DNA from: Streptomyces sp. S465
GTDB lineage: Bacteria; Actinomycetota; Actinomycetes; Streptomycetales; Streptomycetaceae
NCBI RefSeq assembly: GCF_026898115.1
Contig: NZ_CP114036.1
Coordinates: 5,264,001-5,328,000, forward strand
Length of the DNA: 64,000 bases
Direction of reading: 5' to 3'
Below, piece by piece: positions 56,471-64,000 of the stretch. Under the pieces are notes generated by a model, which ran no database searches, was not told the DNA's origin, and saw only the letters and a program-made list of their open reading frames with translations. Numbering within the stretch: position 1 is the first letter of the stretch; each line of letters begins with the position of its first letter. The position numbers and the translations under genes are program-made.

Positions 56471-57278
56471 CGCGCACGGCCCCGGTGGGCATGTCGTAGT
56501 CCAGCGGGCGCTCGACGATGCCGGTGCTCGGGTTCTGGGCGCCGATGAACTTGCCGTCGCCGATGTAGACGCCGACGTGGTACGCGCTGCCCGCGCTGCC
56601 CCAGTAGAGCAGGTCGCCCGGCTGGAGGGAGTCCAGCGAGACCTGGGTGCCGGCGGTGGACTGGTCCTGGGAGACCCGCGGCAGGCTCACGCCGATCTGC
56701 TTGAAGGCGGCCTGGGTCAGCCCGGAGCAGTCGTAGGACGACGGACCGGTGGAGCCCATCACATACGCCTTGCCCAGCTGCGCCTTCAGGAAGCCGATCA
56801 GCGCGGCGACATTGCCCGAGGCGTTGCTGACACTGGCCGTGGACAGCGTGGTGCGCTCGGCGGATCGCGACGCCTTCGCCGCCTGGGCCTTCGCCTCGGC
56901 CGCGCGCTTGGCGGCCGCCTTACGGGCCGCCTCCCGGGCTTCCTTCGCCTTGCGGTCGGCCTCCGCCTTGGCCTTCTTGGCGGCGGTCTTGGCGTGCGCG
57001 GCCGCCTCGTCCTGCTGCGCCTGGAGCTCGTAGTCGGACGCGGCCTGCTGGGTGGCGTCGGCGGTCTGGGCGGCCGTGCTCGCCAGCGTGGCGCTGACGG
57101 TCGGCATCTCCACGGTCGAGTCGGCGGCAGCAGCGTTCGACTCCGTGGCGGAGGCGGGCACGGCGGCACCGGCCACCGCGAGGGTGAGGAAGCCACCGGT
57201 CACCCCTGCGCGGAGTGCGCGTGTGGACGCGGCACGGCGGGGCTTCCGGTGGCTGGGTATGTGTGCGACTGGGGACAT
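56463..57278 (-). CDS. secreted NlpC/P60 peptidoglycan endopeptidase
   Basis: A 271-residue cell-wall hydrolase cleaving stem peptides. A signal peptide (TRALRAGVTGGFLTLAVAGAAVPASA) is followed by an Ala/Lys/Glu coiled-coil stalk (about 75-140) and the NlpC/P60 domain, with catalytic Cys184 in SYDCSGLTQ and His234 in AYHVGVYIGDGKFIGA. The start is ATG at 57278; the ribosome binding site is weak. About 700 bases separate it from nuoA, unusually long for this region and consistent with a regulated 5' leader. Confidence 0.93.
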   Translation of the reverse strand: MSPVAHIPSHRKPRRAASTRALRAGVTGGFLTLAVAGAAVPASATESNAAAADSTVEMPTVSATLASTAAQTADATQQAASDYELQAQQDEAAAHAKTAAKKAKAEADRKAKEAREAARKAAAKRAAEAKAQAAKASRSAERTTLSTASVSNASGNVAALIGFLKAQLGKAYVMGSTGPSSYDCSGLTQAAFKQIGVSLPRVSQDQSTAGTQVSLDSLQPGDLLYWGSAGSAYHVGVYIGDGKFIGAQNPSTGIVERPLDYDMPTGAVRVL

Positions 57279-57714
57279 AGGTCACTGGCTACCAGGGCCA
57301 TTGGGCCCAGATCAACAAAAGTGGGGTCCGCCACATTTGGCGTGAACACGCTCAAAATCTGGGATAAATGATCTTCATCGCGCGCTCGGCCCGCATGCCC
57401 GAATTTCTCGATCATGTGTCTACGCACGGCATTTGACGGCCATGCGGTGCCTGCGGGCGGCCTACCACTGATGCGGCCCGCGTACAAAGGATTCCCGTGA
57501 ATCCGAGATCCACAACCAGTTCGGGCGTGGGATACCTCACTCCCCCCGGACCACTCCCGGCTCGCTCGTGAACGCGTGCGCGAACCGGTGATCAATCGGT
57601 GCCGGGACCAAGGTCACTCATGAGGATGGCGGCCGAATATCAGCTGACGCTGTCCATCGCAAATTTGCATGTATGTACCATGTCTTGGTAAGGGCGCGAC
57701 GCGCTCACCTGTGA

Positions 57715-57732
57715 TGACATCTCCGAATGTCA
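57715..57732. promoter_or_regulatory. perfect inverted repeat TGACAT-N6-ATGTCA
   Basis: The 6-base arms are perfectly complementary, and the flanks GTGA and CACG extend the partial symmetry. It lies about 245 bases upstream of nuoA and 440 upstream of nlpC; the binding protein is unknown. Confidence 0.55.
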
Positions 57733-57808
57733 CGTCTCGTGGCCGTTCGGATGCTTCACGTACAAGATCGCCGCTCATCCGACTTCATGATCCTTCGTCA
57801 GGTGGTGG

Positions 57809-57849
57809 AGATCACAAAGACGTTGTCGTACCCCGTGTCGCAGATCACA
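57809..57849. repeat. direct repeat AGATCACA x2, 33 bp apart
   Basis: Copies at 57809-57816 and 57842-57849 are spaced by about three helical turns and lie on the same face of DNA, directly upstream of the Rex operator. Confidence 0.5.
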
Positions 57850-57882
57850 GACCGACGGGCATAGGATGCAGGCGAAACGGGC

Positions 57883-57900
57883 TTGTGAACTGCCTCACAT
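57883..57900. promoter_or_regulatory. Rex operator (ROP) upstream of the nuo operon
   Basis: TTGTGAA-CTGC-CTCACAT matches 12 of the 14 defined positions of TTGTGAA-N4-TTCACAA; the left half is perfect. It lies about 80 bases before the nuoA start. Rex control of nuo is established in S. coelicolor, and rex is encoded in this window at 470. Confidence 0.82.
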
Positions 57901-57978
57901 GTGCGCGATCTTCGTGGGGCGACGGCATGTCCGTGCGGTCCGCCAACCAGTCATCGTCGACTGAAGGGAGCGAGGACG

Positions 57979-58338
57979 GTGAACGCATACGCGCCCATCC
58001 TCGTACTGGGAGCCCTCGGGGCAGGATTTGCGATCTTCTCGGTGCTCATGGCCGCGATCATCGGCCCCAAGCGCTACAACCGGGCCAAGCTCGAAGCCTA
58101 TGAGTGCGGCATCGAGCCGACTCCGCATCCGGCCGGCGGTGGGCGCTTCCCCATCAAGTACTACCTGACGGCGATGCTCTTCATCGTCTTCGACATCGAG
58201 ATCGTCTTTCTCTACCCCTGGGCCGTCACCTTCGACGCCCTCGGCCTGTTCGGGCTCGTGGAGATGCTCCTCTTCGTGCTCACCGTCTTCGTCGCCTACG
58301 CCTACGTATGGCGACGCGGCGGCCTGGAGTGGGACTAA
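57979..58338 (+). CDS. nuoA: NADH-quinone oxidoreductase subunit A
   Basis: A 119-residue, three-helix membrane subunit of complex I. Family segments: YNRAKLEAYECGIEPTPHPAGGGRFPIKYYLTAMLFIVFDIEIVFLYPWAV, with the conserved loop cysteine and acidic residues. GTG at 57979 with GAGGA upstream is chosen; the frame is open further upstream but lacks conservation. It is the first gene of the nuo operon, under the Rex-type operator. Confidence 0.95.
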   Translation: MNAYAPILVLGALGAGFAIFSVLMAAIIGPKRYNRAKLEAYECGIEPTPHPAGGGRFPIKYYLTAMLFIVFDIEIVFLYPWAVTFDALGLFGLVEMLLFVLTVFVAYAYVWRRGGLEWD

Positions 58339-58370
58339 AGGGGCTCAAGAGGAGATAGGGGAAACATCGC

Positions 58371-58925
58371 ATGGGTATCGAAGAGAAACTGCCGAGCGGG
58401 TTCCTGCTCACCACCGTGGAACAGGCCGCCGGTCTGGCTCGCAAGTCCTCCGTCTTCCCGGCCACCTTCGGCCTGGCCTGCTGCGCCATCGAAATGATGA
58501 CCACCGGCGCCGGGCGCTATGACCTCGCGCGCTTCGGCATGGAGGTCTTCCGCGGCTCGCCCCGCCAGGCCGATCTGATGATCGTCGCCGGGCGCGTCAG
58601 CCAGAAGATGGCCCCGGTGCTGCGCCAGGTCTACGACCAGATGCCGAACCCCAAGTGGGTCATCTCCATGGGCGTCTGCGCCTCCTCCGGAGGCATGTTC
58701 AACAACTACGCGATCGTCCAGGGCGTCGACCACATCGTCCCGGTCGACATCTATCTGCCCGGCTGTCCGCCGCGTCCCGAGATGCTCATGGACTCGATCC
58801 TCAAGCTGCACCAGAAGATCCGCGAGGAGAAGCTCGGCGTCAACCGCGAGCGTGCGGCCCGTGAGGCGGAGGAAGCGGCGCTGAAGGCGCTGCCGACGAT
58901 CGAGATGAAGGGGTTGCTTCGGTGA
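58371..58925 (+). CDS. nuoB: NADH-quinone oxidoreductase subunit B (N2 cluster)
   Basis: A 184-residue peripheral subunit holding the terminal [4Fe-4S] cluster N2. Ligands are the tandem Cys37-Cys38 (GLACCAIEMM), Cys103 (GVCASSGGMF) and Cys132 (LPGCPPRPE). A Glu/Ala-rich C-terminal extension is present, as in other actinobacteria. AGGAGA lies upstream of the ATG. A short reading frame overlaps its stop. Confidence 0.96.
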   Translation: MGIEEKLPSGFLLTTVEQAAGLARKSSVFPATFGLACCAIEMMTTGAGRYDLARFGMEVFRGSPRQADLMIVAGRVSQKMAPVLRQVYDQMPNPKWVISMGVCASSGGMFNNYAIVQGVDHIVPVDIYLPGCPPRPEMLMDSILKLHQKIREEKLGVNRERAAREAEEAALKALPTIEMKGLLR

Positions 58926-59017
58926 GCGACGCGCACGAGGCCGCCGGGCCGCAGACGACGACGATGGCCGCACCTCTGCGCCTCGTGGGCGGAGAAGCGA
59001 ACGGAGGGACACGTTGA
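58922..59017 (+). CDS. 31-codon open frame bridging nuoB and nuoC
   Basis: GTG at 58922 overlaps the nuoB stop (GTGA) and the frame ends with TGA at 59015-59017, overlapping the nuoC TTG start. The product begins SDAHEAAGPQTTT and has no recognised motif. The first half has GC-rich third positions, the second half less so. It may be a real coupling peptide or the remnant of a longer nuoC N terminus in another frame; translation is not shown. Confidence 0.4.
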   Translation: MSDAHEAAGPQTTTMAAPLRLVGGEANGGTR

Positions 59018-59766
59018 CTGAGGCCAATGGGGTCAACGGACCCAACGGGGTCAACCCGGACCAGGACCTCAATGCCGAGAACCTCCCCGGTCGTCGCGGC
59101 GACCAGGGCGAGCCCATCCGCGTCCAGCGCGGCATGTTCGGCGCCAACAATGGCGGCGACACCACCGGCTACGGCGGGCTGGTGCGCCCCGTACGGCTGC
59201 CCGGCCAGGCCACCCGGCCGTACGGGGGCTGGTTCGACGAGGTCGCCGACGAACTCGAGGGCGCGCTCGAGGAGCAGTCGCTGCTCCCCGAGAACGCCAT
59301 CGAGAAGACCGTCGTGGACCGCGGTGAGCTGACCTTCCACATCGCCCGCGAGCACCTGCCGCGGGTCGCCCGGACCCTGCGCGACGACCCGGCGCTCCGC
59401 TTCGAACTGTGCACCGGCGTCAGCGGAGTGCACTTCCCCGGTGACAAGGGCCGTGAGCTGCACGCCGTCTACCACCTGCGGTCGATCACCCATAACCGGG
59501 TGATCCGGCTGGAGGTGAGCGCCCCCGACAGCGATCCGCACATCCCGTCGATCGTCGATGTCTATCCGACCAACGACTGGCACGAGCGCGAGACCTACGA
59601 CTTCTTCGGCCTGATCTTCGACGGTCATCCCGCGCTGACGCGGATCATGATGCCCGACGACTGGCAGGGCTTCCCGCAACGCAAGGACTACCCGCTCGGC
59701 GGCATCCCCGTCGAGTACAAGGGCGCCCAGATCCCGGCTCCGGACCAGCGGAGGTCGTACAGCTGA
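59014..59766 (+). CDS. nuoC: NADH-quinone oxidoreductase subunit C
   Basis: A 250-residue connecting subunit of the peripheral arm. After a Gly/Asn-rich, poorly conserved N terminus comes the 30-kDa-subunit fold: ELTFHIAREHLPRVARTLRDD, FELCTGVSGVHFP and the signature HERETYDFFGLIFDGHPALTRIMMPDDW. The start is TTG at 59014 with GGAGGG 5 bases upstream. It overlaps nuoD as TGATG. Confidence 0.94.
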   Translation: MTEANGVNGPNGVNPDQDLNAENLPGRRGDQGEPIRVQRGMFGANNGGDTTGYGGLVRPVRLPGQATRPYGGWFDEVADELEGALEEQSLLPENAIEKTVVDRGELTFHIAREHLPRVARTLRDDPALRFELCTGVSGVHFPGDKGRELHAVYHLRSITHNRVIRLEVSAPDSDPHIPSIVDVYPTNDWHERETYDFFGLIFDGHPALTRIMMPDDWQGFPQRKDYPLGGIPVEYKGAQIPAPDQRRSYS

Positions 59767-61100
59767 TGACTGCCCCCCACGCAACCCCCTCGGCGTCCGC
59801 GCGCGAGACGACCGAAGGCACCGTCTACACCGTCACCGGCGGCGACTGGGACGAGGTCGTGGCCGCCACGGCGAAGGCCGACGACGAGCGGATCATCGTC
59901 AACATGGGTCCGCAGCATCCCTCCACCCACGGGGTGCTCCGGCTGATCCTGGAGATCGACGGCGAGACGGTCACCGAGACCCGCTGCGGAATCGGTTATC
60001 TGCACACCGGAATCGAGAAGAACCTCGAATTCCGGAACTGGACGCAGGGCACCACCTTCGTGACGCGCATGGACTATCTGACGCCCTTCTACAACGAGGC
60101 GGTGTACTGCCTGGGCGTCGAGAAGCTGCTCGGCATCGAGGACCAGGTCCCGGACCGGGCCTCGGTGATCCGGGTGCTGCTGATGGAGCTCAACCGGCTC
60201 TCCTCGCACCTGGTGGCCATCGCCACCGGCGGTATGGAACTCGGCGCGACCACGATCATGATCTACGGCTTCCGTGACCGCGAGATGATCCTGGACATCT
60301 ACGAGCTGATCACCGGCCTGCGGATGAACCACGCGTACATCCGGCCCGGCGGTCTCGCGCAGGATCTGCCGCCGGGCACGGTCGACCAGATCCGGGCCTT
60401 CCTGAAGACGATGCGCAAGAACATGGCCGAGTACGACAAGCTGGCCACCGGGAACCCGATCTTCAAGGCACGGCTCCAGGACGTCGGCTATCTCGACCTC
60501 GCCGGCTGCATGGCGCTCGGCGTGACCGGTCCGATACTGCGGGCCACCGGACTCCCGCACGATCTGCGCAAGTCCGATCCGTACTGCGGCTATGAGACCT
60601 ATGACTTCGAGGTGCCGACCGCCGACACCTGCGATGCCTACGGCCGCTTCCTGATCCGGCTGGAGGAGATGCGCCAGTCGCTGCGGATCGTCGAGCAGTG
60701 CCTGGACCGGCTGGAACCGGGGCCGGTGATGGTCGCGGACAAGAAGATCGCCTGGCCCGCACAGCTGGCGCTCGGTCCGGACGGCCTCGGCAACTCCCTG
60801 GACCACATCAAGAACATCATGGGCACCTCGATGGAGGCCCTGATCCACCACTTCAAGCTGGTGACCGAGGGATTCCGGGTCCCGCCCGGACAGGTGTACG
60901 CGACGGTCGAGTCGCCCAAGGGCGAACTGGGCGCACACATGGTCAGCGACGGCGGCACCCGCCCGTACCGCGTCCACTTCCGCGACCCGTCCTTCACCAA
61001 TCTGCAGGCCGTGGCGGCGATGTGCGAGGGCGGCCAGGTCGCCGATGTGATCGTCGCCGTCGCGTCCATCGACCCCGTGATGGGAGGAGTGGACCGGTGA
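59766..61100 (+). CDS. nuoD: NADH-quinone oxidoreductase subunit D
   Basis: A 444-residue subunit forming the quinone site with NuoB. Conserved segments include VNMGPQHPSTHGVLRL (the quinone-contacting His), RCGIGYLHTGIEKNLEFR, TRMDYLTPFYNE, RPGGLAQDLPPG and the C-terminal RVHFRDPSF...DPVMGGVDR. The length is normal. The stop overlaps nuoE as GTGA. Confidence 0.96.
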   Translation: MTAPHATPSASARETTEGTVYTVTGGDWDEVVAATAKADDERIIVNMGPQHPSTHGVLRLILEIDGETVTETRCGIGYLHTGIEKNLEFRNWTQGTTFVTRMDYLTPFYNEAVYCLGVEKLLGIEDQVPDRASVIRVLLMELNRLSSHLVAIATGGMELGATTIMIYGFRDREMILDIYELITGLRMNHAYIRPGGLAQDLPPGTVDQIRAFLKTMRKNMAEYDKLATGNPIFKARLQDVGYLDLAGCMALGVTGPILRATGLPHDLRKSDPYCGYETYDFEVPTADTCDAYGRFLIRLEEMRQSLRIVEQCLDRLEPGPVMVADKKIAWPAQLALGPDGLGNSLDHIKNIMGTSMEALIHHFKLVTEGFRVPPGQVYATVESPKGELGAHMVSDGGTRPYRVHFRDPSFTNLQAVAAMCEGGQVADVIVAVASIDPVMGGVDR

Positions 61101-61930
61101 GTGCCGAAGTGCAGCTGGGGATGCCGGAGCTGCCGGCCCCCGACTACCCGGCCGAGGTGCGCGCCCGGCTCGAGGCGGACGCCCGGGAGGTGATCGCCCG
61201 CTACCCGGACAGCCGCAGCGCACTGCTGCCGCTGCTGCACCTGGTGCAGTCCGAGGAGGGCCATGTCACCCGGACCGGGATGCGGTTCTGCGCCGAGCTG
61301 CTGGACCTCACCACCGCCGAGGTCACCGCCGTGGCCACCTTCTACACGATGTACCGGCGCAAGCCCTCCGGCGACTACCAGGTGGGGGTGTGCACCAACA
61401 CCCTGTGCGCGGTGATGGGCGGCGACGCGATCTTCGAGGAGCTGCAGAGCCACCTGGGGGTGGGCAACGGGGAGACCACCGAGGACGGCAAGGTCACCCT
61501 GGAGCACATCGAGTGCAACGCGGCCTGCGACTACGCACCCGTGGTGATGGTCAACTGGGAGTTCTTCGACAACCAGACCGTCGAATCCGCCAAGCGGCTC
61601 GTCGACGATCTGCGGGCCGGCCGGACCGTCGAGCCGACCCGGGGCGCACCGCTGTGCACCTACAAGGAGACCGCCCGCATCCTGGCCGGCTTCCCCGACG
61701 CGCGGCCGGGCGCCGTCGAGGCCGGCGGCTCCGCGGGGCCCGCCTCGCTGGTCGGGCTGCGGCTGGCCAAGGGCGAGGCGGCACCCGGCCGGGTCGTCTC
61801 GCCGAGGTCCGCGGACGCCCCGCAGGACGAGGCGCCGCCGACGCATCCCAGCTCGCACGACGCGCCGCAGCGGACCTCCGCCTCCGATCCGCATCACCCG
61901 GCCGGTCCGGTCGCCGAGGAGGGGGAGTGA
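61097..61930 (+). CDS. nuoE: NADH-quinone oxidoreductase subunit E (N1a cluster)
   Basis: A 277-residue thioredoxin-fold subunit with the [2Fe-2S] cluster N1a bound by Cys99, Cys104, Cys140 and Cys144 (CTNTLC and ECNAAC). The last 70-90 residues are a Pro/Ser/His-rich tail absent from E. coli NuoE and probably disordered. GTG at 61097 overlaps the nuoD stop; the nuoE stop overlaps nuoF. Confidence 0.95.
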   Translation: MSAEVQLGMPELPAPDYPAEVRARLEADAREVIARYPDSRSALLPLLHLVQSEEGHVTRTGMRFCAELLDLTTAEVTAVATFYTMYRRKPSGDYQVGVCTNTLCAVMGGDAIFEELQSHLGVGNGETTEDGKVTLEHIECNAACDYAPVVMVNWEFFDNQTVESAKRLVDDLRAGRTVEPTRGAPLCTYKETARILAGFPDARPGAVEAGGSAGPASLVGLRLAKGEAAPGRVVSPRSADAPQDEAPPTHPSSHDAPQRTSASDPHHPAGPVAEEGE

Positions 61931-63312
61931 TGACCGTGACAACCGAGATCAATGGGCACAGCCCCGAGAAGCTGCTGGCACCCGTGCTCTCCGCGTTCTG
62001 GGACCAGCCGAACTCCTGGGCCCTGCGCACCTATCTGCGGCACGAGGGCTACGAGGGCATGCGCAAAGCCCTCGCCATGGACCCCGACGCGGTGATCGCG
62101 CTGGTGAAGGAGGCGGGTCTGCGCGGCCGCGGCGGCGCGGGCTTCCCCACCGGAATGAAGTGGCAGTTCATTCCGCAGGGCGATGGCAAGCCGCACTATC
62201 TCGTCGTCAACGCGGACGAGTCGGAACCGGGCACCTGCAAGGACATCCCCCTTCTCTACGCCAATCCGCACGCCCTCATCGAGGGCATGGTCATCGCCTG
62301 TCACGCCATCCGCTCCGAGCACGCCTTCATCTATCTGCGCGGCGAGGTCGTCCCCGTGCTGCGGCGACTGCACGAGGCCGTTCGCGAGGCGTACGAGGCG
62401 GGCTACCTCGGCACCGCGGAGCGGCGACGGCAGAAGCTCGGGGTGGACGGACTTCCCGGTCTCGACATCACGGTGCACGCCGGCGCCGGCGCGTACATCT
62501 GTGGTGAGGAGACCGCACTGCTGGACTCGCTGGAGGGACGCCGCGGCCAGCCCCGGCTGCGGCCTCCCTTCCCCGCGGTCGCCGGTCTGTACGCGTGCCC
62601 CACTGTCGTCAACAACGTCGAATCCATCGCCTCGGTTCCCTCGATCCTCAACAAGGGCAAGGAATGGTTCCGTTCGATGGGCAGCGAGAAGTCCCCGGGC
62701 TTCACGCTCTACTCCCTCTCCGGCCATGTGGCCAACCCCGGACAGTACGAGGGCCCGCTCGGGATCACCCTGCGCCAGCTGCTCGAGATGAGCGGCGGGA
62801 TGCGCCCCGGCCACCGGCTGAAGTTCTGGACCCCGGGCGGCTCGTCCACCCCGCTGCTCACCGATGAGCACCTCGACGTCCCGCTGGACTACGAGGGCGT
62901 GGGCGCGGCCGGGTCGATGCTGGGCACCAAGGCGCTCCAGTGCTTCGACGAGACCACCTGCGTGGTGCGGGCCGTGACCCGCTGGACCGAGTTCTACGCG
63001 CATGAGTCCTGCGGCAAGTGCACACCCTGCCGCGAGGGCACGTACTGGCTGGTGCAGCTGTTGCGCGACATCGAGGCCGGCAAGGGGCGCATGGACGACC
63101 TCGACAAGCTGGCGGACATCGCCGACAACATCAACGGCAAGTCCTTCTGCGCCCTCGGCGACGGCGCGGCCAGCCCCATCTTCTCCTCGCTGAAGTACTT
63201 CCGCGCGGAGTACGAGCAGCACATCACCGGCGGAGGCTGTCCGTTCGACCCGGCCAAGTCCACCGCCTGGGCCGACCAGCCGCGCTCCACTCACCTGGGG
63301 GTGAACGCATGA
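61930..63312 (+). CDS. nuoF: NADH-quinone oxidoreductase subunit F (NADH/FMN site, N3 cluster)
   Basis: A 460-residue subunit that oxidises NADH. The FMN/NADH glycine-rich loop is GRGGAGFPTGMKW (66-78), followed by NADESEPGTCKD, AGAGAYICGEETALL and the [4Fe-4S] N3 motif ESCGKCTPCREG (cysteines 361, 364, 367) with the fourth ligand in FCALGDGA. ATG at 61930 overlaps the nuoE stop; GTG at 61927 is possible. It overlaps nuoG as ATGA. Confidence 0.96.
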   Translation: MTVTTEINGHSPEKLLAPVLSAFWDQPNSWALRTYLRHEGYEGMRKALAMDPDAVIALVKEAGLRGRGGAGFPTGMKWQFIPQGDGKPHYLVVNADESEPGTCKDIPLLYANPHALIEGMVIACHAIRSEHAFIYLRGEVVPVLRRLHEAVREAYEAGYLGTAERRRQKLGVDGLPGLDITVHAGAGAYICGEETALLDSLEGRRGQPRLRPPFPAVAGLYACPTVVNNVESIASVPSILNKGKEWFRSMGSEKSPGFTLYSLSGHVANPGQYEGPLGITLRQLLEMSGGMRPGHRLKFWTPGGSSTPLLTDEHLDVPLDYEGVGAAGSMLGTKALQCFDETTCVVRAVTRWTEFYAHESCGKCTPCREGTYWLVQLLRDIEAGKGRMDDLDKLADIADNINGKSFCALGDGAASPIFSSLKYFRAEYEQHITGGGCPFDPAKSTAWADQPRSTHLGVNA

Positions 63313-64000
63313 CCGTGACCACCAACGCACCCTCGTCGGGCGGGGAGGCGGCGGTGCCGCGAGAAGATCTGGTCTCCGTCACCATCGACGGGATCGAGAT
63401 CTCCGTTCCCAAGGGGACGCTGGTCATCCGGGCCGCCGAACTGCTCGGCATCGAGATCCCGCGGTTCTGCGACCATCCGCTCCTCGACCCGGCCGGCGCC
63501 TGCCGCCAGTGCATCGTCGAGGTGGAGGGCCAGCGCAAGCCGATGGCCTCCTGCACCATCACCTGCACCGACGGGATGGTGGTCAAGACACAGCTCACCT
63601 CGCCGGTGGCCGAGAAGGCGCAGCGCGGGGTGATGGAGCTGCTGCTGATCAACCATCCGCTGGACTGCCCGGTCTGCGACAAGGGCGGTGAATGCCCGCT
63701 ACAGAACCAGGCGATGAGCACGGGTTCGGCGGAGAGCCGCTTCGAGGGGCGGAAGCGCACCTTCCCCAAGCCGGTCCCGATCTCGGCCCAGGTGCTGCTG
63801 GACCGCGAGCGCTGTGTGCTGTGCGCGCGCTGCACCCGCTTCTCCAACCAGATCGCGGGCGACCCGATGATCGAGCTGCTGGAGCGGGGCGCGCTCCAGC
63901 AGGTGGGCACCGGCGAGGGCGATCCGTTCGAGTCGTACTTCTCGGGCAACACCATCCAGATCTGCCCGGTGGGCGCCCTGACCTCGGCGGCGTACCGCTT
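63309..64000 (+). CDS. nuoG: NADH-quinone oxidoreductase subunit G, N-terminal 230 residues (cut by window end)
   Basis: The electron-wire subunit of complex I. The visible part contains the [2Fe-2S] N1b set (Cys54, Cys65, Cys68, and Cys82 or Cys86), the N5 motif H116-x3-C120-x2-C123-x5-C129 with its unusual His ligand, and the first [4Fe-4S] ferredoxin set Cys169-x2-Cys172-x2-Cys175 and Cys219 (ICPVGALT). The molybdopterin-like domain lies outside the window. It begins at ATG 63309, overlapping nuoF. Confidence 0.95.
   Translation, partial: MTVTTNAPSSGGEAAVPREDLVSVTIDGIEISVPKGTLVIRAAELLGIEIPRFCDHPLLDPAGACRQCIVEVEGQRKPMASCTITCTDGMVVKTQLTSPVAEKAQRGVMELLLINHPLDCPVCDKGGECPLQNQAMSTGSAESRFEGRKRTFPKPVPISAQVLLDRERCVLCARCTRFSNQIAGDPMIELLERGALQQVGTGEGDPFESYFSGNTIQICPVGALTSAAYR

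Larger units (their letters stand above)
57279..57978. other. 700-bp regulatory region between nlpC and nuoA
   Basis: No gene is supported. Seen: a GC hairpin near 57453-57481, a perfect TGACAT-N6-ATGTCA repeat at 57715-57732, two AGATCACA direct repeats 33 bp apart (57809-57816 and 57842-57849), and a Rex-type operator at 57883-57900. The nlpC-proximal half may include a structured leader; c-di-AMP (ydaO) riboswitches precede some Streptomyces wall-hydrolase genes, but I could not recognise the motif with confidence. Confidence 0.6.

Noticed and set aside
57279..57700. ydaO (c-di-AMP) riboswitch ahead of nlpC
   Set aside because: Some G-rich and GTAGGC-like pieces are suggestive, but I could not line up the conserved core; it is left as something to search for rather than a feature.
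1..64000. tRNA, rRNA, insertion sequences or prophage genes
   Set aside because: No cloverleaf-like sequence, transposase, integrase or structural phage protein was recognised in either strand by reading; a covariance search was not possible.

Overview
The window looks like a chromosomal segment of a Streptomyces or very close relative. G+C is very high with strong third-position GC, GTG and TTG starts are common, many genes are joined by 4-bp ATGA/GTGA overlaps, and the content is typical of the genus: rex-hemACDB, class I lysS, the futalosine menaquinone pathway, DUF2637, DUF3558 and DUF4229 proteins, and nuoA onward. No rRNA, tRNA, CRISPR array, prophage or insertion sequence was recognised. 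Most of it is core chromosome rather than an island.

Layout. 1-6.4 kb: the end of a glutaredoxin-like gene, then the redox sensor rex and hemA-hemC-hemD-hemB, transcribed rightward with overlapping genes and preceded by a near-perfect Rex operator. 6.4-11.3 kb: a divergent carbohydrate locus (sugar epimerase, small-molecule kinase, SSS symporter and a small membrane protein leftward; ROK repressor rightward). 11.4-14.8 kb: secreted proteins (K15-type DD-transpeptidase, AMIN-like protein, tripeptidyl-aminopeptidase-like hydrolase). 14.9-24.2 kb: argS and class I lysS, a DUF2637 membrane protein, two DUF3558 lipoproteins, RtcB and an SDR. 24.4-25.8 kb: an extreme low-complexity secreted protein with a split PepSY-like domain. 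26.3-34.8 kb: hemL, a histidine phosphatase, a Tat lipoprotein with a deacetylase fold, and the System II cytochrome c maturation set (TlpA/ResA-like, CcdA, ResB, CcsB).

35-41 kb: menaquinone genes mqnL-mqnP-mqnM, a small Arg-rich protein, an Lrp regulator and mqnE, then UdgX. 41-47.8 kb: GNAT, DUF4229, a cysteine-rich leader peptide ahead of a DAACS symporter, a guanidinium exporter under an apparent guanidine-III riboswitch, two secreted hydrolases, a TetR regulator and a cold-shock protein. 48-55 kb: mqnA, a membrane Ser/Thr kinase, mqnC, an imidazolonepropionase-like fragment, menG and a MenJ-like reductase. 55-64 kb: VOC and CBS proteins, an NlpC/P60 hydrolase, and the start of the complex I operon (nuoA to a partial nuoG), with a second Rex-type operator upstream of nuoA.

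The unifying theme is respiration: haem synthesis, cytochrome c assembly, menaquinone synthesis and NADH dehydrogenase lie in one 64-kb stretch, and Rex, encoded at one end, has a matching operator at the other. The most interesting less-described items are the cysteine-rich leader peptide that predicts a cystine substrate for the DAACS transporter, the riboswitch-gdx pair, the charged repeat/PepSY protein, the short Arg-rich gene whose stop codon shares a palindrome with that of mqnM, and a recurring pattern of 17-25-bp tandem duplications at or just past stop codons.
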